From positions 1-64,000 of the forward strand of contig JAQGPA010000134.1 in assembly GCA_028293325.1 (NCBI GenBank): a stretch of DNA of 64,000 nucleotides. Direction: 5' to 3'. This document shows positions 1 through 8,412 of the stretch, one piece after another. Position numbers and translations under genes: made by a program. Source of the stretch: Pedosphaera sp. GTDB lineage: Bacteria; Verrucomicrobiota; Verrucomicrobiia; Limisphaerales; Pedosphaeraceae. Under the pieces are notes generated by a model. That model saw nothing but the letters and a program-made list of their open reading frames with translations, did no database searches and was not told the origin of the DNA. Positions within the stretch are counted from its first letter, which is position 1. Each line of letters begins with the position of its first letter.

Positions 1-268
1 GATATTGACTATTGGGCGGTCTACGAATCGGGTGGGAAGGGTGCCCGTTTTTTCGCCAGACGGTCTGGGGCAAGTTTTCTCATCTTTTCTGCATCGTTTT
101 ACCTCTTAACAGTGGAATGTCGTGAAAGACCAATAAAACCACGTAAAACAAAGGATATTGCCAGTTTTACCTAATCAACAGAACATGGTGGCGATTTTAT
201 AGGGCAAAGACATTAAAAGAAGTTGGGAAAGAGTTCAGGGTTCAGAGTTCCGAGTTGAAGAGGGCCGG

Positions 269-1570
269 TTATTTTTTGCCGATGCAATAGAGATTTTGGC
301 TGGTGCGGATGAAGAGATTGCCGTGGGAGGCGGCGATGGAGGCGCGTACGGGTTCCTCGCCCATCGGGATGGTGGCGAGGATTTTGAATTCGTCGCCGGC
401 AGCGAGGACGACGGCGGTGCCGGTCTCGCTGAGACAATAGATTTTGCCATCCGCGCCGGTGGGGGAGGCGCGGAAGATGTCGCGGATGCCCAGACTGCCC
501 GACCATTTTTTCGCGCCGGTTTTGGGGTCAAGGCAGGTGAGCATTTGTTTGTCGCCGTCGAGGACGTACAATTTTTGCTGATAATAAAGGGGTGTGACGC
601 AATCACTGCCGAATTCCTTGGAGGTCCACGCGATGTTTTTGTCGGTGACCAGGCCGGTGCCGCCGTCGTTGAGGGCGAAGACCGCTTCGCGGCGGGGGGC
701 ACAAACAATGACGGAGTCGTCTGTGGTGACGGGAGAGGGAACGAGGCGGGACGAACCGCCGCCGTGGCAGACCAATCCGCCGCAACGCCAGAGTTCCGCG
801 CCAGTGTTGGGGTCGTGGGCGGTGGTGAATTGCGCGCCGGCGACGATGATTTCCGGATGGCCGTGGTTTTCGGACACGATGGGGGAGGAATAGGCTTCCT
901 GGGATTCCTGAACGGCATCCGTGGCGCGGAGTTGACGCCAGAGATTTTTGCCGGTCCTGGCATCGAGGCAGAGGAGGAAGGATTCGCGCGGGGGTTTGTT
1001 GTCAGGGGCGTTGCGTTGCAGGACTTGAATGTAAAGTTTGTCGTGATGGAGAAGCGGACTGGAGCCGTAAACCCAGAGGATGGAGAAGCGACCGTAATCA
1101 GTGGCGAGATTGCGGGTCCAGAGCGGGTGGCCATCGAAATCAAACGCGGCGACGTCGCCGGTGGCGAAGATGACGAAAACGCTTTTGCCATCAGTGACCG
1201 GGGAGGAGGAGGTCGAGTTGTTGCGGCCGACGTCGCGATCGCCGGTGCCGACGGTTTTCTGCCACCGGATTTTGCCGTCGCGGCGATTCAGGCAAAGCAA
1301 CAGGAGATTTTTATTTTCGTCGGGGCTGGAGACGAAAACGGAATCGCCCCAGACGGCCGGCGTGGCGCCGCTGTAACCGGGGAGCGGCGTGGTCCAGAGG
1401 ATATTTTCGGTTTTGCTCCAACTGATCGGCAGATTGGTTTCAGTGGTGGAACCGTTGAGGGAGGGCCCGCGCCAATGGCCCCAGTTTTCAGCGTGGAGCG
1501 CGGGCGACGGAAGCAGCAGAACGATTCCCAAAGTGAAAGCGGCGAGGAGTGGCTTCAGGGTTTGGTTCAT
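269..1570 (-). CDS. Secreted PQQ-like beta-propeller repeat protein
   Basis: The protein of about 433 residues starts MNQTLKPLLAAF with a hydrophobic signal peptide ending near ALHAEN. The mature part begins WGHWRGP, the usual opening of PQQ/BamB-like propellers in Planctomycetes and Verrucomicrobia. Repeats with the propeller signature follow, such as LLLCLNRRDGKIRWQ, VAAFDFDGHPLW, LLCLDARTGKNLWRQ and LTCLDPKTGAKKWSG, and it ends NLYCIGKK. The frame stays open 33 codons further upstream, but that part lacks a signal peptide, so the internal ATG is preferred. The likely place is the periplasm or cell surface. The family is known for scaffold or dehydrogenase-like roles; no quinone-binding residue can be claimed here. 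It diverges from the serpin gene. Confidence 0.85.
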   Translation of the reverse strand: MNQTLKPLLAAFTLGIVLLLPSPALHAENWGHWRGPSLNGSTTETNLPISWSKTENILWTTPLPGYSGATPAVWGDSVFVSSPDENKNLLLLCLNRRDGKIRWQKTVGTGDRDVGRNNSTSSSPVTDGKSVFVIFATGDVAAFDFDGHPLWTRNLATDYGRFSILWVYGSSPLLHHDKLYIQVLQRNAPDNKPPRESFLLCLDARTGKNLWRQLRATDAVQESQEAYSSPIVSENHGHPEIIVAGAQFTTAHDPNTGAELWRCGGLVCHGGGSSRLVPSPVTTDDSVIVCAPRREAVFALNDGGTGLVTDKNIAWTSKEFGSDCVTPLYYQQKLYVLDGDKQMLTCLDPKTGAKKWSGSLGIRDIFRASPTGADGKIYCLSETGTAVVLAAGDEFKILATIPMGEEPVRASIAASHGNLFIRTSQNLYCIGKK

Positions 1571-1843
1571 AACAGTGCGATTACCTGCCAACGGGGACAA
1601 AGCGAATATAGCGGATTTTATGGTGCAATAACAAGTTCGATTCGAGAAGCAAGGCGGGTTGCGCGGCATGGGGAGAGTATGGATGCAGGGGTGGGAAAGA
1701 GCAATTGTGGCGTGCCGGCCAAGGGTGCCATTAAAACTGTTGCTGAGGGGAGTAAAGTTGGGCCAAACTCCGTCTTACAGCAGTGTAACCATAATCGAAC
1801 CGAAGGCGGTGCGCCGGGAGCCTGGCGAAACCCAAAAGGAAAA

Positions 1844-3058
1844 ATGAGGAACATGATCCATAAATTGTTATTGGCATTGGCGAGCGCCGGCTTTTTGGCT
1901 GCGGCGGGACGGGCGAGCGGGGCGTTGGAGGGGCAGACGAATGGGGTCGTGGCGGGGAACACGGCGTTTGCGTGTGAGCTGTATGGTCAATTGAAAGGCG
2001 GGGAGGGGAATCTGTTCTTTTCGCCGTACAGCATTTCAACTTGCCTGGCGATGACTTATGCCGGGGCGCGTGGGGAGACGGAGAAGGAGATGGCGCGGGT
2101 GATGCATTGGGGCACGAACCGGAATGAGGTGCAGGCGGGATTCGGGGAACTGCAAAAGCAATTAAACGAGGCGCAGAACAAGGTTGAATTGAATGTAGCC
2201 AATGCTCTATGGGCGCAGAAAGGGCATCCGTTTTTACCCGATTTTCTGAAGGTCGCGCAGGAACATTATGCAGCCAATGTTAAGCAGATTGATTTTGGGA
2301 GGGAGGCGATTCCGGCCAGCCGGGAGATCAACGCGTGGGTGGAGGAGAAGACGAAGGGAAAGATTCGGGAGCTCGTCGAGCCGGGAATGTTTAATGAGTA
2401 TACGCGCCTGGTTTTGGCCGATGCCATTTATTTTAAAGGCAGCTGGGAGCAGCCTTTTCCGCCAAAGGCCACGTCAACGCAGCCGTTCCACATTTCAAAA
2501 AAGCGCAAAGTGGATGCGCCGCTGATGACGCAAACCGAAAGGTTTGGGTATTTCGAGACGGAAAGTATTCAAGTGGTGGAGTTGCCGTATCTAGGGCATG
2601 ACCTGGCGATGACAGTCTTCCTGCCCAAATGGGCGGACCATTTTAGTGATTTTGAGAAGGCGTTGAAGCCTGAAAATCTTCCCTTCTGGCTGGGGCGCCT
2701 AAAGGAAGAGAAGGTGGAGGTGTGGTTGCCGCGATTCAAGATGGAGAGCAGTTATGAATTGAAGACTAATCTGATGGCGATGGGGATGGCGGAAGCGTTT
2801 GGACAAGCAGCGGATTTTTCGGGCATGGATGGCGCGAAAGACTTGTTTATTTCCTCGATCCGGCACAAAGCATTTGTGGAAACTGACGAGAAGGGTACTG
2901 AAGCAGCTGCGGCGACAGGGATGATGCTAGAGAGTAAGTCGATCGAAATGGATCGGCCGCCGGTATTCCGCGCGGACCATCCGTTTATTTTTCTGATTCG
3001 GGACAGGCGGTCCGGGAGCATTTTGTTTTTGGGCAGGGTGGTGAATCCGAGCAAATGA
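1844..3058 (+). CDS. Secreted serpin (serine protease inhibitor)
   Basis: About 404 residues with an amino-terminal signal sequence (MIHKLLLALASAGFLAAAGR). Serpin motifs run through the whole length: FSPYSISTCLAMTYAGARG, NVANALWAQKG, INAWVEEKTKGKI, LVLADAIYFKGSWEQPF and the terminal FLGRVVNP. The reactive-centre hinge reads EKGTEAAAATG, with G and T at P15 and P14 and small residues at P12-P9, which is the pattern of inhibitory serpins. Counting from the hinge puts a Lys near P1, but the loop seems about two residues longer than in alpha-1-antitrypsin, so this is tentative. The frame is open far upstream only because it is antisense to the propeller gene; AAGGA precedes the ATG chosen. A second ATG nine bases on is equally possible. 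Confidence 0.92.
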   Translation: MRNMIHKLLLALASAGFLAAAGRASGALEGQTNGVVAGNTAFACELYGQLKGGEGNLFFSPYSISTCLAMTYAGARGETEKEMARVMHWGTNRNEVQAGFGELQKQLNEAQNKVELNVANALWAQKGHPFLPDFLKVAQEHYAANVKQIDFGREAIPASREINAWVEEKTKGKIRELVEPGMFNEYTRLVLADAIYFKGSWEQPFPPKATSTQPFHISKKRKVDAPLMTQTERFGYFETESIQVVELPYLGHDLAMTVFLPKWADHFSDFEKALKPENLPFWLGRLKEEKVEVWLPRFKMESSYELKTNLMAMGMAEAFGQAADFSGMDGAKDLFISSIRHKAFVETDEKGTEAAAATGMMLESKSIEMDRPPVFRADHPFIFLIRDRRSGSILFLGRVVNPSK

Positions 3059-3162
3059 ACGAATACGGTTGGGGGAGGTCAAAATGCGTGCGGGGAAAGT
3101 AATTGTGGCAACCGAAATGCTATTACAAAGTTAAAACTCCCCTACAAATTGTAGGAATTGAT

Positions 3163-3606
3163 ATGAATGAACCGGTAGAAATACTATTAGTTGAGGACTA
3201 TCCGATCGACCAGCAGATCGCGCTTCGCTTCTTTAAGAAGAGCCAGGTGCCGCATCAGGTGCAGGTGGTGCGGGATGGATTTAATGCGCTGAACTTCGTT
3301 TTTTGCCGGGGGATTTACCAGGAGCGCAGTTTTGAGCGTCCGCCGGGCGTGGTGTTTTTGGACATTCGGTTGCCGGATATGGACGGTTGGCAGGTATTGG
3401 CGCAGATGAAGGCGGACTCTCGGACGCGGAATATTCCGGTGCTGATGATGTCGGCGGCGGTGTCGCCGGAGGAGACGGAAAAATCCCGGCAGCTGGGCGC
3501 GGCCGGTTGCATCCAAAAGCCGCTGCAATCCAAGAAGCTGACCACGATGCTGGAGAACATTCGATTTGACCGGAAAGCGGTGGCGGAAGCGACGGCGCGC
3601 TCTTGA
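3163..3606 (+). CDS. Single-domain response regulator (Rcp1/CheY-like)
   Basis: A lone receiver domain of 147 residues. It shows the acidic pair in ILLVEDYP, the phospho-acceptor Asp in VVFLDIRLPDMDGW, the switch Ser in LMMSAA and the conserved Lys in CIQKPL. No output domain is present. The length and the FVFCRGIYQER segment between strands 2 and 3 match the phytochrome-associated Rcp1-type subfamily. The start is the ATG of MNEPVEILL, preceded by AGGA; the longer frame upstream has no domain content. The stop codon lies inside the left arm of an inverted-repeat element. No partner kinase is adjacent. A related regulator lies at 51828-52313. Confidence 0.88.
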   Translation: MNEPVEILLVEDYPIDQQIALRFFKKSQVPHQVQVVRDGFNALNFVFCRGIYQERSFERPPGVVFLDIRLPDMDGWQVLAQMKADSRTRNIPVLMMSAAVSPEETEKSRQLGAAGCIQKPLQSKKLTTMLENIRFDRKAVAEATARS

Positions 3607-3745
3607 GACTCAGAAAAGTAATGCAACAAAACCTGGGAATCAAAGATAAGGCACACCTCTCCCCGGCCCTCTCCCCACTCCTTCGTCGTGCGGAGAGGGA
3701 GAAGAAGCTGACCGCGTTGGTCGCATTGCTTTTCTGAGCCTCAAT
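3603..3745. repeat. 143-bp element with 22-bp terminal inverted repeats
   Basis: The left arm TTGAGACTCAGAAAAGTAATGC (3603-3624) and the reverse complement of the right arm (3724-3745) agree at 20 of 22 positions. Between them lies a CTCTCCCC/GGAGAGGG stem within a common Pro-Ser-like GC-rich repeat. The left half, including CAAAGATAAGGCAC, recurs at 51152-51205. There is no coding capacity. It resembles a MITE or a large REP-like palindrome, and it could also act as a transcription barrier between the response regulator and the next gene. The TGA of the regulator is contributed by the left arm. Confidence 0.75.
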
Positions 3746-3801
3746 AAGGGTGACGGAAGCGGGTGAGCGCGGCGGAAACGATGGCGGGAAGCGAAGGGGC
3801 C

Positions 3802-4536
3802 ATGAACTCAGAAAGACCAACTCAACCATCCGACACGATCCAGATTGGTCCGGATCGGGTCACGGTCGTGGGGGAGCAGGTCTTCATTGATGCGGCGCGG
3901 GAAATGGGGGATTGGACGGTGCGGGAATTTTGCCGGCTGCCAATATACTATCGTCATCAGAAATATTTTTTGCTGCGGCGCGACACGGTAGAGCCGCCGT
4001 ATGCGATGCGTTATGTGTTGGAACCGTGGCCGGCGAATAACACGGAAACCAGCCGACACTTTGTGACGTATGACGAGGAATATGTTGCCGGGCGTGAGGC
4101 AGCGGTGAAAGGCGGACGGAGGGAAGCCATCATACACGCGGCGCTGATGTGGGTTTATCCGTTCCTGGGATTATTGTGGTCGGGGCCGAAGGAGAAGCTG
4201 AACCGATTTGGATTTATTCCGCGGAGCATCACCAGCGCGTCCATGCTGCTGGTTTTTGGTGTTATCATTATGGAGATGGTATTGGTCGCGCCGCTGATCA
4301 TGGCGACGTTGCATAACGGGTGGCCGACGGTGGGATTGATTGGGTTGGTGTATCAGCACGCCTTTGTGAATCTGGGTCTGTTTCGAATGCCAGTGCTGCT
4401 GCTGGATGTGGGGTTGTTTCTCGTGCTGGTGGTGGATAGCGTGGTGCGATATTGCCAGCACCTGGACAATAATACGGAAGCGCCGTGGGGATTTCTGGAG
4501 TGGGTGCGGCGAGTTGGTGACCGCAAAACTAATTAA
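3802..4536 (+). CDS. Membrane protein of unknown function
   Basis: A protein of 244 residues not assigned to a family. The start ATG of MNSERPTQPSD follows GAAGGGGCC; an open frame upstream overlaps the inverted-repeat element and is unlikely to be translated. Residues 1-110 are soluble and acidic-aromatic (FCRLPIYYRHQKYFLLRRD). From about residue 140 there are two to three hydrophobic segments: ASMLLVFGVIIMEMVLVAPLI, VGLIGLVYQHAFVNLGLF and MPVLLLDVGLFLVLVVDSVV. The layout suggests a cytoplasmic sensory or binding part anchored in the inner membrane, but nothing in the context fixes its role. Confidence 0.7.
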   Translation: MNSERPTQPSDTIQIGPDRVTVVGEQVFIDAAREMGDWTVREFCRLPIYYRHQKYFLLRRDTVEPPYAMRYVLEPWPANNTETSRHFVTYDEEYVAGREAAVKGGRREAIIHAALMWVYPFLGLLWSGPKEKLNRFGFIPRSITSASMLLVFGVIIMEMVLVAPLIMATLHNGWPTVGLIGLVYQHAFVNLGLFRMPVLLLDVGLFLVLVVDSVVRYCQHLDNNTEAPWGFLEWVRRVGDRKTN

Positions 4537-4614
4537 GGATTGAGCAAGGACGGAGGCGTTAGCCGCTCATTGAATGACTTGCGGATTTTTGTTTCGCAGA
4601 CGAAAATCATATCC

Positions 4615-5217
4615 ATGTCTGATCAGCCCAGAAAAATCAAACGGGTTTGTGTTTATTGCGGGTCGAATGCGGGGTCGCGGCCGGAGTACGTGCAGGCGGC
4701 GCAGGCGATGGGGGCGGCGTTGGCGCGGCGCGGCATGGAATTGGTCTATGGCGGCGGGCGGGTGGGGTTGATGGGGACGATTGCCGATGCGGTGCTTGCG
4801 GAGAAGGGGATGGTGATCGGGGTGATTCCCGAGGCGTTGATGACGAAGGAAGTGGGGCATCGCGGGTTGCCGGATTTGCGGGTGGTGGGGTCGATGCACG
4901 AACGGAAGGCACTGATGGTGGAATTGTCCGATGCGTTCATTGCGATGCCGGGAGGATTTGGGACGATGGAGGAATTTTGCGAGGTGTTGACGTGGGCGCA
5001 ACTGGGACTGCATCGCAAGCCGCATGGGTTGTTAAATGTGGCGGGATTTTATGACTCGTTGCTGGCTTTCTTTGATCATGCGGTGCGGGAGAGATTCATT
5101 CGGCAGGCGCATCGTTCGCTGGTGGTGGCGGAGACGGATGCGGAGCGGTTGCTGGATTTGATGGTGGCGTTGGAGCCGCCAAATCTGGACAAGTGGATTG
5201 ACCTGGGCAAGACGTGA
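4615..5217 (+). CDS. LOG-family (TIGR00730) nucleotide phosphoribohydrolase
   Basis: A 200-residue Rossmann-like protein with the LOG signatures VCVYCGSNAGSRPEY near the start, LVYGGGRVGLMG, and the PGGFGTMEE motif (PGGxGTxxE) followed by TWAQLGLHRKP. Characterised members release free cytokinin base or hydrolyse nucleoside 5'-monophosphates to base and ribose 5-phosphate; in bacteria the substrate is often AMP-like. The start chosen, MSDQPRKIKR, leaves an amino terminus of normal length; the 25 residues read further upstream are not family-like. The following gap carries dispersed repeats. Confidence 0.92.
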   Translation: MSDQPRKIKRVCVYCGSNAGSRPEYVQAAQAMGAALARRGMELVYGGGRVGLMGTIADAVLAEKGMVIGVIPEALMTKEVGHRGLPDLRVVGSMHERKALMVELSDAFIAMPGGFGTMEEFCEVLTWAQLGLHRKPHGLLNVAGFYDSLLAFFDHAVRERFIRQAHRSLVVAETDAERLLDLMVALEPPNLDKWIDLGKT

Positions 5218-5218
5218 G

Positions 5219-5420
5219 GTGCTTGCGCACGGGTCCTAGCGGACAGCCAATATGGGGGAGAGGAATAGATGATAGACAATAGCGGATAGGTGGGAATCGG
5301 GTGATTCAAGCGTGGGGGTGAAAGATGGGAATGGGAATTTTAACCGCAGATGGGATGGAATGGGCGCAGATGCGGAAACGGATTTTAACTGCGGAGTCGC
5401 GGAGTCGCGGAGGTGGAAGT
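5219..5420. repeat. Dispersed intergenic repeats downstream of the LOG gene
   Basis: The 603-base gap between the LOG gene and apgM opens with GTGCTTGCGCACGGGTCC followed by AGCCAATATGGGG, a unit also present at 29616, 29706, 45519 and 47284. It continues with an ACTGCGGAGTCGCGGAG stretch of the same kind as the GCGGAGGCGCGGAGG tracts at 8170, 45560 and 56060. A 97-codon open frame at 5312-5605 runs across these repeats and has no recognisable domain, so it is not called. The remaining 5420-5820 contains no feature that can be supported. Confidence 0.6.
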
Positions 5421-5820
5421 TGGATGGCTTAAACGAGAATCAGGGTCAGGGCGTGGTCTTCTGGCGGTGGTTCGGGTGGAGGGGATTGGTGGAAGAAGGC
5501 GAGTTGCGCGACCATTATGAAATAAGTGAGCATCGATATCCTCTCATTGAAAGGCCAGCCAGCAGTTTCGTTTCAATTGCCCGTTGCCTTTCAGTGTTGA
5601 TTTAAGCTAGCAGACGGGAGACTGGATGTCACACGCGAACTTGTGGAGTGAAACTTGAAGTTGAGCGCAGTCAGTTTCGCACCAGGAGAGGTGCATAATC
5701 GCGTTGACGATGTCCACGACTTGCTCGCACAATCGCCGGGAACGTGAGCTTCGCGGATGAAACCAATTTCGCTGACGCAGACTGATTGATTTGATCATTA
5801 CACAACCTTGATACCTGAAC

Positions 5821-7044
5821 ATGAATCTTGACACACTTTATTCGGAACTGACCTTGAAGAACGACGCCAAGCTGGTGCTGTTGGTGTTGGACGGTCTCGG
5901 CGACATCGCCACCAAGGAACAAAATTATCTGACGCCGCTGGAAGCCGCCGCGACGCCGAACCTGGATGCGCTGGCGCGGAACGCGGCGCAAGGCCGGATG
6001 ATTCCGGTGGCGCCGGGCATCACGCCGGGGAGCGGGCCGGGACATCTCGCGTTGTTTGGTTATGATCCGCTGGAATTTCAGGTGGGTCGCGGTGTGATTG
6101 AGGCGTTGGGTTTAGGTATCGAACTCAAGGCAGGTGATGTGGCGGCGCGGGCAAATTTCTGCACGCTTGATGCCAAGGGGATTGTTACGGACCGTCGCGC
6201 GGGACGGATAGAGACGGAAGTATGCGAGGAGCTGTGCAAATTGCTGGCGAGCAAGATCAAGAAGATCGGCACCACGGAAGTGATGATCAAGGCCGGCAAG
6301 GGACATCGTTTTGTGGTGGTGTTTCGCGGCAAGGGGTTGGAAGGGCCGTTGACGGATGCGGATCCGCATCATGAAGGCGCGCCGATTCCGGTGGTGCGGG
6401 CGGTGAACAAGAAGTCGGCCAAGGCGCAAAAGGCGGCCTTGTTAATCAAGGAGTTCTACAAGCAGGCGCTGCCATTGCTGGCCAAGCGGAAGCCGGCCAA
6501 CGGGTTTCTGATGCGGGGCATTGCGCATCAGCCCGAGATTCCGACATTCCAGGAACGCTATCAACTTCGGCCGGCGTGCATTGCGGTCTATCCGATGTAT
6601 AAGGGCTTGGCGCAACTGGTGGGGATGAACAAACTGGAAGGGGCGCAGACCATTGCGGAGCAATTCCAGCGTTACCGCGCCGAGTACGACAACTACGATT
6701 ACTTTTTCATCCATTACAAGTACACGGACATGTACGGCGAGGATGGGAACTTTGCGGCCAAGAAGAAAGCCATCGAGGAATTGGACGCGGCGCTGCCAAT
6801 TTTGCTGGAGAAGATGCCGAAGGTTTTGGCGATCACCGGCGATCATTCGACACCGTGCGCGGCGAAGGGACATTCGTGGCATCCGCAACCGGTGCTGCTG
6901 ACCTCGGCGCTTTCGGGCTCGGACAAGCTGCAACGCTTCACGGAAACGGGAGCGAACACCGGTTCGCTGGGAGTGTTCGACGCAAAATTTTTGATCCGAT
7001 TGATGCAGGCAAATGCGTTGATGTTCGACAAATTTGGCGCGTAA
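5821..7044 (+). CDS. apgM: 2,3-bisphosphoglycerate-independent phosphoglycerate mutase, archaeal type
   Basis: A 407-residue alkaline-phosphatase-superfamily enzyme that interconverts 3- and 2-phosphoglycerate in glycolysis. The amino terminus LVLLVLDGLGD carries the metal-binding Asp, followed by LEAAATPNLDALA and PGSGPGHLALFGYDP with the nucleophilic Ser region. Near the carboxy end ITGDHSTPCAAKGHSWHPQPVLL carries the DH and H metal ligands. The length and motif order match the ApgM family (TIGR00306/TIGR02535) rather than the longer GpmI. It appears to be a single gene, with a gap of 600 bases upstream. Both ends are unambiguous. Confidence 0.95.
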   Translation: MNLDTLYSELTLKNDAKLVLLVLDGLGDIATKEQNYLTPLEAAATPNLDALARNAAQGRMIPVAPGITPGSGPGHLALFGYDPLEFQVGRGVIEALGLGIELKAGDVAARANFCTLDAKGIVTDRRAGRIETEVCEELCKLLASKIKKIGTTEVMIKAGKGHRFVVVFRGKGLEGPLTDADPHHEGAPIPVVRAVNKKSAKAQKAALLIKEFYKQALPLLAKRKPANGFLMRGIAHQPEIPTFQERYQLRPACIAVYPMYKGLAQLVGMNKLEGAQTIAEQFQRYRAEYDNYDYFFIHYKYTDMYGEDGNFAAKKKAIEELDAALPILLEKMPKVLAITGDHSTPCAAKGHSWHPQPVLLTSALSGSDKLQRFTETGANTGSLGVFDAKFLIRLMQANALMFDKFGA

Positions 7045-7206
7045 AAACTTTCGCGAACGACGCGCAAAATGATTTTGGCTGAAAAAAAAGATTGCCAGCG
7101 GGTCAAAAAATAATTTTGATGATGAAAATAGAACTAGTCAGAAGCAAAAATATCGCTTAAAGCTTTTCGGTGCATCCAACAACCAAACTGATCGGAGGTG
7201 AGGGTC

Positions 7207-7251
7207 GTGGCCGCTAAAAAGAAAAAAAAAGCTGGAAAGAAAAAGAAGTAA
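7207..7251 (+). CDS. Lys-rich 14-residue mini-ORF
   Basis: A GTG-initiated reading frame encodes VAAKKKKKAGKKKK then TAA. It is preceded at 7194-7201 by GGAGGTGA, a near-perfect Shine-Dalgarno, with five bases before GTG. Eleven of 14 residues are Lys or Ala and it resembles the tail of histone-H1-like or ribosomal Lys-rich peptides. It occupies an otherwise gene-free AT-richer gap between apgM and the exonuclease. Translation is an inference from the strong ribosome site; alternatively the A-rich tract is only a leader. No function is proposed. Confidence 0.4.
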   Translation: MAAKKKKKAGKKKK

Positions 7252-7342
7252 ACTATCTCAGTCACCAGGATGGAAAGCCTGGTCCGCGTGACAGGTTTCC
7301 CATCCTGGTTCGATTCCATCCCTCCGTCGTCCCCCTGCCCAC

Positions 7343-8065
7343 ATGGCCACCCTGGTGTTTGATATAGAGACTTCCGCGCTGCCGCTGGAAAATTTTGATG
7401 AGGCGCAGCAGGAATATCTATTTCGTGACGCCCAGAAAATCCCCGATGAAGCCGCGCGTGAGACGCGCCACGCCGAAATCCGGCGGCAGTTCAACCTTTG
7501 GCCGTTTACCGCGCAGGTGGTGTGCATTGCCATGCTGAACGCCGACACGGTGCGCGGTCAGTCATTATATGTGGCGGAAGAGCATGAGGAGGCCGACCTG
7601 GCGGAGGCCGGGCCGGTTGAATTTGTGCCGTGCGTGGATGAAGTCGAGTTGTTGACGGCGTTTTGGGATATCGCGCAGCATTATGAAACCATTGTGACCT
7701 TTAATGGGCGCGGGTTTGATGTGCCGTTTCTTTATTTGCGGTCCGCCCTGCTGAATGTGCCGATCAAGCGCAAGAACTGGCTGGGTTATCGCTATCAAGT
7801 CGAGCCGCATTGCGACTTGGCGGAACAATTTACGTTTTACGGGGTTAGCGGGCGTGAAGGGGCGGCCCGGCGGTTTAATCTCGATTTCTACTGCAAGGCG
7901 TTTGGCATTGAGTCGCCGAAAAGCCACGGGGTGACGGGGATGGATGTGAACGACCTGATGGCGGCGGGAAAGTATCGGGAAATCGCGGAGTATTGTCTCC
8001 GGGATGTGCAGGCGACTGTCCTGCTTTATCAGGTTTGGAAAGAGCGGCTGGCGGGGATCAAGTGA
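7343..8065 (+). CDS. 3'-5' exonuclease related to the PolB exonuclease domain
   Basis: A DEDD-superfamily nuclease of 240 residues. Exo I is TLVFDIETSALP at the very amino terminus, Exo II is IVTFNGRGFDVPFLYLR at about residues 132-148, and Exo III is YCLRDVQATVLLYQ near the carboxy end, giving the four acidic metal ligands. This matches the stand-alone family of predicted 3'-5' exonucleases related to DNA polymerase B (PF10108). There is no polymerase domain. The likely role is DNA end-trimming or repair in the cytoplasm. The start ATG fits the family because Exo I sits only six residues in. Confidence 0.9.
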   Translation: MATLVFDIETSALPLENFDEAQQEYLFRDAQKIPDEAARETRHAEIRRQFNLWPFTAQVVCIAMLNADTVRGQSLYVAEEHEEADLAEAGPVEFVPCVDEVELLTAFWDIAQHYETIVTFNGRGFDVPFLYLRSALLNVPIKRKNWLGYRYQVEPHCDLAEQFTFYGVSGREGAARRFNLDFYCKAFGIESPKSHGVTGMDVNDLMAAGKYREIAEYCLRDVQATVLLYQVWKERLAGIK

Positions 8066-8099
8066 TGAGGAGTGAAACCGGCTTCGGATTTTACGGGGA

Positions 8100-8403
8100 A
8101 GTTTTAACCACGGATGGACACGGATGGACACGGATTGGCTTTCGCATGGGCACTGGGGGAAAGGGGTTGAACCGCGGAGACGCGGAGACGCGGAGGTGGG
8201 AACGAGGACGACGACGAGGACGAGGACGACAGGGCGGGGCGAGGGGGTGGAATGCGTCGGGTGGTAAACCGGGGCTTGCAAGTTTCTGCTCGCCGGTCGT
8301 GATCAAGGTGAAGCGGAATAAATTCCGCGCCCCACTGACGAGGGAGACGAATGGTTGGCAAATGGTCTGTCCGTGCGCAAAATTATATTGTTAAGTGTTT
8401 TTA
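8100..8403. repeat. Composite dispersed repeats before the nucleosidase gene
   Basis: The gap holds three repeat types in order. A CACGGATGGACACGGATGG and GGAGACGCGGAGACGCGGAGG tract is followed by a GACGACGACGAGGACGAGGACG low-complexity block. Next comes the palindrome GCGGAATAAATTCCGC (8313-8328), which recurs at 33366 and, as GCGGAATGAATTCCGC, at 54160. Last is a block starting TGGTTGGCAAAT (8352) and ending TTGTTAAGTGTTTTTAG about 10 bases before the GTG start; similar blocks precede 33495, 44212 and lie upstream of 40184. No gene is supported here. Confidence 0.65.
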
Positions 8404-8412
8404 GTTTAACCA

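Noticed and set aside
1-174. Open frame of 57 codons entering from the left edge on the plus strand
   Set aside because: The translation has no recognisable motif and is too short to separate from chance; it could be the tail of a truncated gene but cannot be supported.
296-1843. Long open frame upstream of the serpin, joined to it in one 920-codon frame
   Set aside because: The first 500 codons are exactly antisense to the PQQ-propeller gene and have no domain; the signal peptide of the serpin begins at 1844-1853.
5312-5605. 97-codon frame in the LOG-apgM gap
   Set aside because: It starts in dispersed repeats and shows no family, signal peptide or ribosome site.
8190-8240. GACGACGAGGACGAGG tracts considered as a CRISPR or minisatellite array
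   Set aside because: Units are short and imperfect, there are no unique spacers and no cas genes; the tract recurs as part of the intergenic repeat families.
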